Shown: positions 31,580 through 43,303 of the stretch, one piece after another
How the letters are laid out: every line of letters begins with the position of its first letter
How positions within the stretch are numbered: position 1 is the stretch's first letter
Source: Pyrrhosoma nymphula
Lineage: Eukaryota; Arthropoda; Insecta; Odonata; Coenagrionidae
Assembly: GCA_963573305.1 (NCBI GenBank)
Contig: OY754329.1
Location: 17,823,200 to 17,887,199 of the forward strand
DNA: 64,000 bases
Direction of reading: 5' to 3'
The notes under the pieces: model-generated
What the model was told of the DNA's origin: nothing
What the model saw: only the letters and a program-made list of their open reading frames with translations
Database searches by the model: none
Position numbers and translations under genes: made by a program

Positions 31580-34179
31580 CATGGCTGACTTCATACAGGC
31601 CATGACATGCCAATGTGGCAACTCCGCATGTGGGTCCTACCGCTGCCCATCGCTTCGTTGTGAATGCATGGTTTGTTTACGTGTGGTGTTGATCGTGGTC
31701 AATCGTGGTGACCAAAAATTGATTTTTAAATAGTTTTCTTTGAATTAGCCGTCAAAACAATGATACTCAGACGTGGCTAAAGGTATGTAGAATAATTTGG
31801 TATGATTATTATTAGTAGAAATCGAAAAATGCGTTATATTTCTCCATCTATAAAATTGCAAATCGACCATGTGCTCGCGGTGAATGTGAAGGTGATGTAA
31901 TCTTCAATGCTGGGCCCAGGGAATAGTTAATAGTCGAATAATTTCTTCAATAAGGTTTATTTTACGCAATGAATTGTAATGACTATCAATTTCGTCCATG
32001 TTTTCCGAATTTTCATGTATGGCTAGAACGGTAATTTGGCCGTTATCGCTTGTTTTTTCGAACATAATTGTAATTAATTTGCCTATTATCTCAAGACAAT
32101 TGTTCTTATCATTAGTTCTATAGTTATTAGTTTTGTTAAATGAATGAGCTATCTCTTATAAGGTGTTTAATGCCGCGATTACTTCTAATTCTCAAATTAT
32201 AGGTACATACTTAACATATATAGCGTAGTGAGGAATACAACTTGTTCATGTTTACCTTGATTAGGTATTAAACCGGGGCCCTGCTTAGAAAATTATTTTA
32301 TTGTACATATTTAGCATGGTACGCATGATGAAACACGAAAATAATGACGGTGTATTATTGTTTATTTCAAGATGCCCCGCCGATGTTGTGTGACGTGTTG
32401 CAAAAGCAACTACACTTCGCAGAAGGAAAGGAATACTTCACCGTGTTCTATTTTCCTTAAGAGGAGTGTCATAGAAATTTGTGGCTGAAGAGCATTCCGA
32501 GAAAGGACTGGAATTTTTCTTAGAATTCGGTGGTGTGCATTAAACATTTTTCTGAGAAAGATATTTATCGTAGCGAAACGTACACGGATGCGAACAGTGT
32601 GAAAAAAGCTATGCATTGGTTCGACCCAACCTTACCCATTTGTGCAGCCCCTACCATTTTTCATTCTGCCCCTGTTTAAACATAGTGAACCCCCCAGAAA
32701 GAAAGAATCCTAAGGAAGACGGGATGAGATTCGCTCCAGACATGAGGATTTACTGTAGGACTGGCTGTATTCCGACTTATTCTCAGACTTCACTGAACTC
32801 GGCATGGGTTCAAAAACAATTGTCTGATTATTTGAAAACCTGGAAATTTCATAAAGGTAATGATGTTATTCTCTTCGACATTCTTGATGATTCACCAGTA
32901 TTACATTCACATGTAGTCAAAATACTATGCAAAGATTATTAATGAAAAAATAAGTGCTAGTATGTACAAAACAATCGAAAAAAGTAAAGAGAAAGCTTGT
33001 GACGTTAAGTTAAAATAAGTGCTGCATTTAAATATCTGGGAGGGAATTCTGTGACTTTTAAGTGAAGGACTCTGTGGCATAAAATGTAAATTCTCAGTCC
33101 AGCTTTGGCCTGATGGGATTTACTTATATTAGTGAAATTGGGAGATCATTGTCTTCAAAACAGTACAGTGATAGGCCACATTCGAGGACACCATCATAAT
33201 GAGTGCAACTGAGTGAGAGAGAACAGTCGTTGCCCATGATTTTTAAATTTGCTATGGTTATAAAAAACAATTGCATGTTGTTAATGAGATAATTTCTTCG
33301 TACCAGAGCCTACGTAACCTTTTGTACATTGATTGCAACATTTAAAAAAAATCTTTATACTCAAACGCTTTATTATTAATAGTAGGTACAGAGATGCCAA
33401 GGTATAGAAATTTATTTTCTTAGTTGTAACTATGGTATTGTAATTCAGATTGAAATTTCTTTTGTTAGTTTTAATCGAGGCAAACTACTTGTCACTAGTA
33501 GATATAAAGCATAGACTACTTTGGAAATATATTTTAAGGGATGGTTTTTCGCTTAATGACAGCGGTATCTTTCCGGTGATATCAGTAAATTCTCTTATTA
33601 TGATTCTACTGTATTCAGTCTTGAACACAATGTTTCCCGGGGTAATAAGAAATACGTAAGTACCTACTTTCCTTGCTCTAGGCGTCGCGATACTAGATAT
33701 TCACCTGAGAGTTCAAATGACTAATACTTCTTCTCCCTAGTTTTACTAATACTTCGGTTAATTATATCGCACCGTTGAAATTGCTCCTGTAAGCGCCCCT
33801 AAACACTATTTCAAATTTGGGATTTACATACAGGTTAAACTTATGTCGTTAAATCACTACAAATTGACAGTTACCTACGTAGACAGCGGTCGGGACCCTG
33901 TGATGATAATTCTTCACTGCATTTACGCTGTTTCCTTCGCTACGGGATGTTTTTCAGTTGCCAGTTACTATATCTAAGGAGACCTATCAATTATTTAGTT
34001 CCAAATACAAAGGACTAAATGAAAAACATCAGATTTATCTTGTTTTAAGGTGTGGGAGTTCGGCAGCTATCCTCTCGCCCCGCTACCACAACACGGCAAC
34101 AGACAGCCGCAGGACCCCTGACGTCACGTAAAGCGGCATTGCCAAATTGCATGTCATGGCCTGTATGAAGTCGGCCATG
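31580..34179 (+). mobile_element. P-like DNA transposon with broken THAP gene
   Basis: GTTTCAT flanks both sides (31573-31579, 34180-34186). Both ends read CATGGCYGACTTCATACAGG then CCATGACATGC (31 bp, one mismatch), with weaker pairing further in (AATGTGGCAA against AATTTGGCAA). 2600 bp. A THAP-domain sequence lies 790 bp inside. THAP domain plus CATG-starting ends resembles the P superfamily, whose duplications are normally 8 bp; 7 bp is seen here. Confidence 0.7.
32372..32680 (+). pseudogene. THAP-domain protein fragment, frameshifted
   Basis: From ATG at 32372 the frame reads MPRRCCVTCCKSNYTSQKE and SIFLKRSVIE, then hits a stop. One base over it continues RNLWLKSIPRKDWNF and, after a stop, VVCIKHFSEKDIY, then FDPTLPICAAPTIFHSAP. 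This is the C2CH zinc-finger layout of THAP domains: Cys pair near the N-terminus, a Trp, C-x2-H followed by F, and a closing AVPTIF-like motif. In P transposases the domain binds the element ends. One frameshift and at least one stop disable it. Frames further right (32616-32942, 33450-33659) may be transposase remains but show nothing diagnostic. Confidence 0.65.
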
Positions 34180-34691
34180 GTTTCATGCACCCCAAGCTTC
34201 TACTTTAACTCAATGTCGCTGAATCATTGCCTCTACAATGTTGCAAGTCTTCATCCCAACAAATTGCTGACATTTTAACCTTCTCGCGGGTTAAATAGCG
34301 ACCTCGTGACAACACTCTTCAAGGCAGCAGTCTTAGACATGTGGGGAGGGGAGAGAACAAAGTAGATAAGCACCTTGCACCGTGATTCATGGTTGATTTT
34401 TAGAATTTAAAAATTAATAATATTTGTTCCAATTGAGATTAGATATATCTATTACATCTAGTTCGGCAGCTTTATTTGTCTTATTTCAACGTATCCCTAA
34501 AAATTAACTCACTCAATGATTGAGAAAATATTTTTTTAATGAAAGTTTCATTTGAAAAGACAACGTTACTCGACGAGGGGGGGTGGGGTAAATACTGTGG
34601 TTGTAAGCGAAGGGGGGAAGGGGTAAAATAATTACCGAAAATGGTAACGTAGTTCATGCACGACCCCTAACTCGAGGGCACAGCAGCACTT

Positions 34692-34931
34692 TCTACATCT
34701 ACATCTACAAAATACCCTTAAAGCCACCACAGGGGTGTTTGGCAGGGGGTGAGTATTCACCAACATGCATTACAGTATACCCTAAAGCTAGTGTAACTAT
34801 GACTAATTATGCATTAGCCTAAATCGCTAATGCTTGCCACGAGGCGAAGCCTCACAAGCATGCACTACTACACTACAGATATTATTACAATGGAGAGGGA
34901 CCATTAATACATATGTGTTTTGCAACTACAC
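34692..34931 (-). repeat. SINE-like repeat A, copy 2
   Basis: Starts at the CTACATCTACATCTAC tail and runs to TTTGCAACTACAC. Matches 17970-18204 over its length, for example CCACGAGGCGAAGCCTCACA and GGAGAGGGACCATTAATA. Confidence 0.7.
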
Positions 34932-35574
34932 TTCGTGATGGAGGTCGACTTTACGCCGTCACAGAGCGTGGCGCCACGGTCGCTTTCTTCTTTTCACCTT
35001 TCATCCCCTTCTTATACTCCTCTCCTCCTACTCCGTCCCCATTCGCCTTCGTCTCCCCCCCGTCTCGTCTTTCGCATCTGACTCACATCGATGAAATGTT
35101 CGCGCTCCACCGGGCACAAGGGAAAGGAAGAGACGGAGGGAAAAGGAAAGCGACGCACACTCATGTTCAGGGACAACGCGAGCAGACAAACGGTCGACGG
35201 ATCAGCCAAGTGGAAGGGGGGGAGGAGGAGAATAAGGGACAAAGGAGGAGGCGGGCCGGTCTCCCGGCAACGAAGCCGACCACTCAAGTGACTCCGGTAA
35301 CCTCGCAGGTGGAGGCGATGCTACATTGTTACATAACAATCGGATCGAGGCTGCGTCGGTATGTGCGGCACGAAAGCCTACCATCTTTCATGTCCATAGT
35401 ATATTTTGGGCTCTAAAAATGTCTTCGCGCTTCGCGTATAAAGTAAATTATTTGTATATATACAGCAGTTATACAAGAAGATAACGGAAATACATCAACA
35501 ATGAATGACCTTTTTCTAAATCATTTCACCAACATAGGTAAATTAAATACTGTCTAAGACCATAAGTAGTTTTA
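34932..35574. other. GC-richer block between inverted repeats; no gene recognised
   Basis: A 167-codon plus-strand frame (34913-35416) and minus frames overlap here in low-complexity, Arg/Lys/Glu-rich and Ser/Pro-rich sequence. No domain recognised. Open frames are expected in GC-rich DNA, so I do not call a gene. Confidence 0.35.
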
Positions 35575-35805
35575 TGTAGTTGCAAAATACTTAAATACTA
35601 ACGGTCCATCTTACATTGGTAACATATTTATAGTGTAGTACATGCTTGTGAGGCTTCGCCTTGTGACAAGCATTAACGATTTATGCTAATGCATCAATAG
35701 TCGTAGTTACACTAACTTTAGGGTATAGTGTATTGCATGTTGGTGACTACTCACCCCCTGCCACACACCCTTGAGATGGCTTGCAGGTTTATTTGTAGAT
35801 GTAGT
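35575..35805 (+). repeat. SINE-like repeat A, copy 3
   Basis: Plus orientation, from TGTAGTTGCAAAATAC to TTTGTAGATGTAG. Includes CTTGTGAGGCTTCGCCTTGT and TTAGGGTATAGTGTATTGCA. It faces copy 2 at 34692-34931. Confidence 0.7.
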
Positions 35806-37250
35806 AAACTCTCATAAATTTTAGAATATTATTACTTTCTTAGCTTTTTATTCACTATCGACAATGGTTTTTACGGTTTTTTGCCCATTTACAAGGCATT
35901 TGGACTCATAGAAGGGAAGTAAACTTTATAAAACAGTGTGTATTAAATGTTTTTGAAGATAGCAACAACAGTCAAGTGTTTATTAATTCATATGGAAGAA
36001 TGTACATTTACCTCCAGGAACAGCAATACTTAGAGAACTTTCGTACCATAATTTTGAATAATTTTTACTTAATTTTGTAAGGAACTAGATTAATTTGGTA
36101 TCTTAAAGTTTGTATTTTGCTTTGTATCACTAAGTTTTTGAAAATTCTATCTCTAAGCTTAGGATTTTGGCAGTAAAATGAGAATAAAGTTCAATTATAT
36201 AACCTCAAAACCTCCTTGGACTACAATCGTGACGTTGTGTACAGGAATCCGCGTCCCAATGACTATTGGACTAATATGGTTACCACTCCTAGCTTGGTCA
36301 CCCGCACCTGATCCACGTGGCATCTGTTCTATACTGAGTGGATTGCAAAGGCCACTCACCCATTTCATTTAGCCATTGGACTGGCATTGAGGAAGACAAT
36401 GGGTACAATGTGGAAGAATGGTTTGGGAGCAATGAATTAAGTACACGAGCAAACAATAGAATAATGGAAGCGAAAGTGCACACCATGTTTGAGCACCATT
36501 TACTAACATGGCTAATGAATGATGGGAAGAGGGCGTTGAAGTCAAAGATCGTCCAAGAGCCCAGCAGTGATAGTAGAATATCTATAATGACGACTAGATT
36601 TGGAACACAAAAATATTTAATGGCACAGGATACAGTATATTGCCTGAAAAATCATAAATGATTGATAATAATAATCATGATCAAATATTTGACCAATATC
36701 AATAGGTGAAAAGAAAATAAGTGGACACAAGAGGGTCCGGGAAAAATACTGCCAACCATCATTTTCTTGTTTTTGTGTTATAAAAAAGAAAAATGTATTG
36801 GAATTGAATCTAATATTGTTCTTTTTTCGTGTATTACAACATATATATCTAACCTTGAAATTGATGAATTTCACTTGGTTGTTCTTGCTAACCTATGATT
36901 TATGGATTTAGTCAACATTTAAACATTGAATATCCCAAAACCTCAAAATGATGTTTGGCACTATTTTTCCCTGACTCCTTCAAGAGTGACCATCCACATG
37001 AAGAGAAGATTTCAACCCTCTGCTTAATATCTATCTCAAACACTGAAGCCTAACGATGAATTTTGATCCGCGAAGGTCTTCTCGAAATATCTCCAATTAA
37101 TTTTGTTCAGTCATATTCCACTTCCAATCAGACCTAACTAATTATAAAACTCCCCTGAAGCGTTTCATTACCACCAAAGGTTCATATAACGCAAAGCACG
37201 TTAAGTCGGATTCACTCCACTTCATTCAGAAAAAAACTTCAACTTAAAAA
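35806..37250. other. No gene recognised
   Basis: Includes a 107-codon plus-strand frame (36338-36661) with acidic, hydrophilic residues and no known motif. Unassigned. Confidence 0.4.
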
Positions 37251-37411
37251 AATACAATGAATTTAAAATTGTTTGACCTCTAATTCTTACCACGATGAAG
37301 ATTACTCCATTTCTTCCATGTACCTCACTTTTTAAAAATACAAAGAATTTAAAATTGTTTGACTTCTAATTCTTGCCACGACGAAGATTACTCCATTTCT
37401 TCCATGTACCT
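37251..37411 (+). repeat. Two-copy tandem duplication, 86-bp period
   Basis: AATACAATGAATTTAAAATT at 37251 recurs as AATACAAAGAATTTAAAATT at 37337. Both units continue through TTGTTTGAC, TAATTCTT, CCACGA and GATTACTCCATTTCTTCCAT. A partial third TTCCATGTACCT follows at 37421. Confidence 0.85.
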
Positions 37412-38857
37412 TATAGACGATACCTTCCATGTACCTCAAGAAAGCCTGGAGATAGTTTTGCACACACCGTGTCATATTTTTCGCCACCTAACAGCTGTAC
37501 CCTAGACAACATTGTTAATCACTCTTTCCCAAGCGCTAGATATTTTTGATAGATGCGTATATTCTCTGGCGCAATCACGAAAGAATCAATAGTTATAAAA
37601 TCCGTCGCGCGAACATTAAATCGCCATCATAGTGCCACACTGACTTTCTCCGGCAATTTTCCGCGGACCCCCAACACCAATTGTGTCTTCCGCCGACCTC
37701 CAGGGACCTCTAACCTTCTCTTTAACTCGCTTTTATCAAACACTGCTTTTTCGACCGTTTAACATGATCGAATAGTTTTTATTCCTTTTATCCTTCCTGC
37801 CGACTTTGTTTAGTTTACTTCTCCAACTCTTGATTGCATTCCTTTCACGATCATCATGGTCGTGCTTCCGACTTAAAGACAATAATGCTCTATTATCATT
37901 TGAAATGAAGTCGTTCTGCAATGGAAAAACATTTTTGAAGGACGAACGGTATTACTTACACTTCTTTAATGATTTTCCATTACAATAGGTCTTACATTTA
38001 TCACTTCTCTTTAATATGAGATTTAGTTCGAACAAGGAGGCATTAATTGTAAAAAAATGAAATCTTTTGAAATGATTTTGTTATTGACTTTGATAATTTT
38101 CTACAACAGCAAATCATATATGCATCTAACTCATAAACACTGTTATCGGTGTTTTATCGTTGTGTCATTTCCCCTATTATTCTAATAATTTTCACTGGAT
38201 TCTATTAATATTTGTTTGTGTACAATTCTACTTATGTATATTTTGTTAGCATTTTTGCATGGATAACATGATATTAGCCCCAATACAGGTGGATTCCTTA
38301 GGGGTTACCCAATTATTGTTTTTCTAATAATAGATTGAAAAAAAATCAAATGAGTAAAAGGCGTTCATGAGTAAAATCATAGATTACGATTTATCGTATA
38401 ATATAGGAATATTTTTATCCGAGTCCAAACAGTTTTCTTCTTCAGATTCCCAAACCTTTACCTAGAAGACAGCCTAGATTCTGGCTATTTAATGGATAGT
38501 TACAAAGACCCCCTTCGCTTTCCGCTATTTAATCTGTCACGTCCCTCGTTTCCGTAATTTTCCTCAGGGTTAAAATAATTAACAACGCATTTTAGCGTGA
38601 GAACAGATGATGACATTATGTTATCACGTCTAAATGTGCTGCACACAATTCAAATTAACCACTGGCGAAAATTACACATTTTCATTAAATTAATTAGATT
38701 ATTAAATTATTATTTTATTCCTGGACCAAAATTTCTGCTTTGTTTTCTCTTTAAAAAACACCACCCGGGTAGATCTCAAAAAATCTTATGGTAATTCAAT
38801 CAACGAGAGTGAAACATGTATTAAGTTTTAATGAAAAATATATTTCCGAGCGTATGT
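37412..38857. other. No gene recognised
   Basis: AT-rich, unassigned; short frames only. Confidence 0.4.
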
Positions 38858-39069
38858 CGAACCGGGGGAGGGAATGGGATGTTTTTGTACAAAAAAAACG
38901 GATTAGTTCCACGTAATAATAAATGTTCAAGTTTGATCCAAATTTTGTTCTCAGATTGAGAGGATTTTCAACGAAGGTCCACGTTGGGGGGTTGGGGAGT
39001 TGGAGGGATGTCTACGTACACAATGGTCGACACGACGCGGCGGGAGTGACATTGCCACGGCACACTCAA

Positions 39070-39794
39070 GGCCGTATTTATAGTCGTTACCTAGCAGTCC
39101 CCTTGTCCATCCCCTACCCAGCAGGCCCCTTGAATTGTGCGTCCTATAGTCAAAATTAAGGGAGCTGCTAGGTAGGGGATGGTTGGGGGTTAGATCTGGT
39201 AATCTAGGACTACAAACGACGGGAAATGGAATTCACAGCTCAAATGTTTTAGTGGTGACGCTCGTGATCAACATGGATATGGATAAATAAAGAGCCAGAC
39301 GCAGCATGAAAACTGTTAAGATGGCCGCTCGACGTGTAAATAGCTTCAATGGTGTGGAGAAGAAGATTTTGTGTGACCTGGTGTAGAAGCATATAGATAT
39401 AGTGGAAAGTAAGAAAACGGACGCAGTTTCCTGCCATAATAAGAAGACATTGAGGGAAAAAATATGCTGCGAGTGTATATGAACATCCTTGGAATGAGTC
39501 TGGCGTAACATCAGATATTTATCGATTAAGAGCAAATCTTACCTTTGTTTTATTAACACCAAATCTTCGAAATTATTAATTTAAGGCTATGCACGTTCAT
39601 TAGAGTCAGTTTAGTTATATCTGTTGTGTTATTTTTCGATAAGGGGGCCTCTGGTGGAGCATGCATCTCCTGCCAGAATTAGGAGAGGCTAAGGGGGCTG
39701 CTGGGGGTGGAAATTTGACTATAAATACTGTTTGTGACGAAGGGGCCTGCTAGGGGCTGTGGGACTGCTGGGTAACGACTATAAATTCAGCCCT
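39070..39794. mobile_element. Non-autonomous TIR element (TTTATAGTCGTTACC ends)
   Basis: Left end GGCCGTATTTATAGTCGTTA then CCTAGCAGTCC and AGCAGGCCCCTT; right end reversed GGGCTGAATTTATAGTCGTT then ACCCAGCAGTCC and AGCAGGCCCCTT. About 65 bp of imperfect inverted repeat. The 725-bp element has no recognised coding sequence; the minus-strand 100-codon frame has no motif. Confidence 0.6.
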
Positions 39795-39984
39795 CAGTGT
39801 TGCGAACGGTTTCGAGGACGTTGTTACGGTGGCCTGTTTCCTTAAAATCAGCCTTCAATTACAGATAGTCCATTGCCATCAAATAATAACCCACTTCACA
39901 GCTTTTTCCGCAAAAAAAGAATAGTCTACGTGGACAATAGGGGGGGACGGGGGGTCCAGATGAAGTCTACGAGTGTCCACAATG

Positions 39985-40010
39985 GGGGATTGGGGGGGGG
40001 GGGGGGGCAA
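39985..40010. repeat. G homopolymer-rich tract
   Basis: A TTGGGG-led run of about 16 G around 39991-40007, within a G-rich context (AATAGGGGGGGACGGGGGG at 39938-39957). It could form quadruplex DNA and is also a likely assembly weak point. Confidence 0.6.
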
Positions 40011-40080
40011 AAAGTGGTCTATTTTTTTCTACGTGGATTATAGACACCCCCTTAGGATTGTCCCATCCCCGGTTTTTCAT

Positions 40081-41324
40081 TATTTCTAATAAGTCTAAGA
40101 ATTCTCGCTGCCCCGCAGTCATAAATGGGTTGCATTGACAAGTGGTGACAATTGAAACATTGAAGGGACACGGAGGTGATTGGTTAGGACATGGACAGTG
40201 AGGTTGAAGAACGATGGTAACCCGATTCCGGCATTGTTTTACTCATGCCTGGAGGCAGCACGAGTCTCATCATTCAGCTTGAGCACATCGGGGTGGCCAA
40301 CGCAAGATTTTGATCTGAGCTAAAACTATTGACCTTCGAATCAATCTACCTACTTTTCGGAATTTTTTATTTACAAAATGATTGCTCAAATATTTTATCG
40401 ACTTTTTACTGATTTCTTTTCTGAATATTTCTTTTGATTGCTTCCTACCGTCATCGCAACGTCACATGATTCGTTCCTTCAAAGTCCCTGGAAAGACTCC
40501 ACATTTCAACCCCCAATTCTTATTCCCTCCTCCTCAAGAAATAATGTATTTTAAACTTTGTTTCCATCTTCTAAAAAGCGACACACCTGTATTTCATTCG
40601 TAATAGGATTTTTTTTACTGACCCATATTGATACGTTTAAAGTTAGTTCCTGCCTTTCATCCAACTCTCAGATTCACTCGTCCATTCTAATCAAATTGTC
40701 ACGAATCACTACGTATTTCCTGTATTACCCCAATCGTAAATTCGCCTTTGCGGTGTCTGAAACTCCACTCTTTCCTCTCCTTCTTCCCCTGTTGGCAAAC
40801 ATTCTCCCCTCCATCGCTTGTTTCTGCAATTGTCCTTCATTACTATCCTCATGACACGCAACAACAATTACCGCTGCCTTCTCGAATTCTCCCGACGAAG
40901 TTCCTAGAGCCGCTCCGTCAGATTTCACTCTTTCAAAAAATAATTTATAACCCTACACACCAATGCAGAAATAGGCACAGCGTGATGTGATGTTGCTCGA
41001 GTACGACCGAGAAAGATTGGACGTACAATCTGTTCGTGTTAACTTCGCCGATGGCTTTCACGTGAGATGGAAAATGACCAGTGTAGTGGGTGTCAATCTT
41101 TGAGGGCAATGTTTACGCAGTCCATCATGCAGTTTAAACGATTTTGCTGTTTCACTTACTCTATTTTCAGAGGACTAGTCTCACCTTCGCAGTAGGGTAC
41201 CGAGTTCTTTCAAACACTCGAATTACTGTCGACCAATTTTTTTTACAAACGAACTTCTCTGTTATCTCAGATAAACTAACATTAAACAAAGCCGCGGCGA
41301 TTCTATATAAATGGACATCAAGGA
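40081..41324. other. No gene recognised
   Basis: A C/T-rich plus strand at 40440-40950 leaves overlapping frames open, without known domains. Confidence 0.4.
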
Positions 41325-41853
41325 GGTTCGGTGGTTTTACTCCACTTAAGAGAATTCGACGAAACTTGCTAGAAGCATTACTTATGTTGTCTTAAAGCTA
41401 CCTGATTTTTTTCAGAAATATTTACTGCAGATTACTGAAGATATTTGATCGAGAAGTGGACAAAAATTACATGGGTTCTTATGGGAACACAAGGTACGAG
41501 TGGCTTCATTCATCAAAAAGAACCTTTTTCTAGTTCAGAATAACAAAAACAAAAATAATAAAAATAAAGTATATCAAATGATTTGCATACATTGTTCTAT
41601 TGATGATTTAAATTATTTTTTTTTCTCTTATTCTTAACTGGAAAAAGTTCTTTTCGATGAATAAAGCCAGTTGCACCTCGCGTTCCCATAAGAACCCATG
41701 TAATTTCATGCCCACTTCCACATCAAATATCCTAAGAAATCTACGGTAAATAATTTTGAAAAAATTCAGGTAGCTTTAAGACAACATACAACATAATTAA
41801 TGCTTCCAGCAAGTTTCGTCTAATTACCTTAAGTTGAGTGAAACCACCGAGCG
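41325..41853. mobile_element. Fold-back element, copy 2
   Basis: Starts GGTTCGGTGGTTTTACTCCA and ends GAGTGAAACCACCGAGCGTC. Arms of about 250 bp as in copy 1 at 24191-24717, for example ACATGGGTTCTTATGGGAAC against GTTCCCATAAGAACCCATGT. Copies 1 and 2 align end to end. Confidence 0.8.
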
Positions 41854-42753
41854 TCATTCAGCTCAGCTATATTTTCACAAACGTTTTAATATGCTGAATA
41901 ATTCCCTCAGATTTCCTTCAACTCTGGGGTTCATAAAGGTATACGCAGGATTTCTAACCGAAACTCTCCATCCCAACCACATACTCATCTGTAATAAAAT
42001 GAAATGAACATAGTTTTGCGTTATTTTACCAAGTTTCTACACATTAAATGAAGGTAAGAAACAATTGAAAAACAATGCTTTGTATTAGCATAGAGTAAGT
42101 GTATACTTACTCTATCGTATTAGTCATTTGAATGGATGCTTTATTCGTAAGTTATTTACTTTCAGCTGAAATTACCGTTAGGAGCAAAGAAAATACAAGG
42201 AAAGATAGATACCAAATCAATGGCAGAAACTTACTTCGTAACTGCTGCGAATAATTATGTTTCGCCATATCTCTACTACTGTGAACTCCGTCGATTAAAT
42301 CTATTCCGCAAAGAAAAATACCGCTGGCGTGCATTTAATGGCATAATTTAGGGAAAAAAGGGTCTAAAAAAGGGTCTCACTTTACCATTTACGCTTCGTA
42401 AATTTCAGAGACGACAGCAATTAATTTCACGTATCATCTGCTTTTGAGCTCAAATATTTAATTAATGGCAAGCGACAATTACTGTTTTTTTGCAGTGCCA
42501 AGACATTACTTACTGAAGGCAAAATAGTGGGAACGATGGGAAAGGAGAAAATATTTACCTAGTTTGAATCTTTGAACATGACTTTGTCACTTTGCGAGAT
42601 CACTGTATCACGGAGAGGGTATTCGCAATATTTCCAGAATGCCTGCTGCGAACTCTAACATCATATTTGCTCATTCTTTTTGCGTATCCTTGCGGAATAC
42701 TTAAATTGCGAAACACACTCCAACTTAGTTATTTTTCACGAAGACATTTAGTT
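41854..42753. other. No gene recognised
   Basis: AT-rich, unassigned. Confidence 0.4.
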
Positions 42754-43303
42754 GGTTCCACCGTAAAATGACTTAAATGTCATTTTATTCATATTCTGTC
42801 TACTTGTAAAAAAAACTTGTCCACTATCTGATATGAACAACAAAATAATACCTTTCCACGATATTTTATTCTATAATTGAACATGAAATTACATTGTGTT
42901 CAATGGGGGAACGAGAGAAACACGAAGAAAAATAGTATTTCTCCATAAAATATAAATTCCATTTTCGCGGAAAACTATTTATATGAAGGAAATAATCCAT
43001 AGAAACTGAATAAAAATAAAATACAAGCATCTTACGACCTAAATTATGTAGTTATTGAAGAATTAATGCTGTAATTGAAGTCAAAATGCGGTAATTCGTA
43101 GGAAATGGCGCTGCAGTTGGCTCCTATGGTTGGAAAAAAGTGCTCATTTAAAATACAATCGTGGAATAATCTGCATTTTTTCTACTTTACTTTTGGTTTT
43201 CTGTAGGTAACGCATTTCATAAGCGAAAGCAGGATTTTTGGACAAAATATAAAAAAATGTGGAATTTAGTATTTGTTTTGACTCACACAGTCGCGGCGGA
43301 ACC
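42754..43303 (+). mobile_element. GGTTCCACCG MITE, copy 2
   Basis: Left end GGTTCCACCGTAAAATGACT; right end CAGTCGCGGCGGAACC. Colinear with 16235-16788 with scattered substitutions and small indels. Confidence 0.8.

Larger units (their letters stand above)
30272..34667. mobile_element. TIR element (CATAAACTACGTTACCA ends) carrying nested insertions
   Basis: Left end GGGCTCGTTCATAAACTACG then TTACCA; right end reversed GGGGTCGTGCATGAACTACG then TTACCA. TAA lies just outside both ends (allowing one base), as in PIF/Harbinger elements. Removing a LINE (30298-31401) and a P-like element (31580-34179) leaves about 660 bp of non-coding element with G-rich subterminal tracts (31417-31433, 34576-34625). 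Confidence 0.65.
38858..40080. mobile_element. Candidate TIR element with G-rich ends and a nested element
   Basis: The left end has CCGGGGGAGGGAATGGGATG; the right end reversed has CCGGGGATGGGACAATCC. GTCTACGT and TCCACGT motifs with G-rich tracts recur inside both ends (38975-39020; 39925-40040). A second TIR element occupies 39070-39794. Ends are imperfect and no target duplication was fixed. Confidence 0.4.

Noticed and set aside
32616..32942. 108-codon ORF as intact P transposase part
   Set aside because: No catalytic or GTP-binding motif recognisable; kept only as possible remnant within the element.
34913..35416. 167-codon ORF as a gene
   Set aside because: It starts within a SINE-like repeat and runs through low-complexity sequence that is also open on the other strand.
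37251..37411. CRISPR-like or satellite array
   Set aside because: Only two units with no regular spacers; a simple tandem duplication in a eukaryotic genome.
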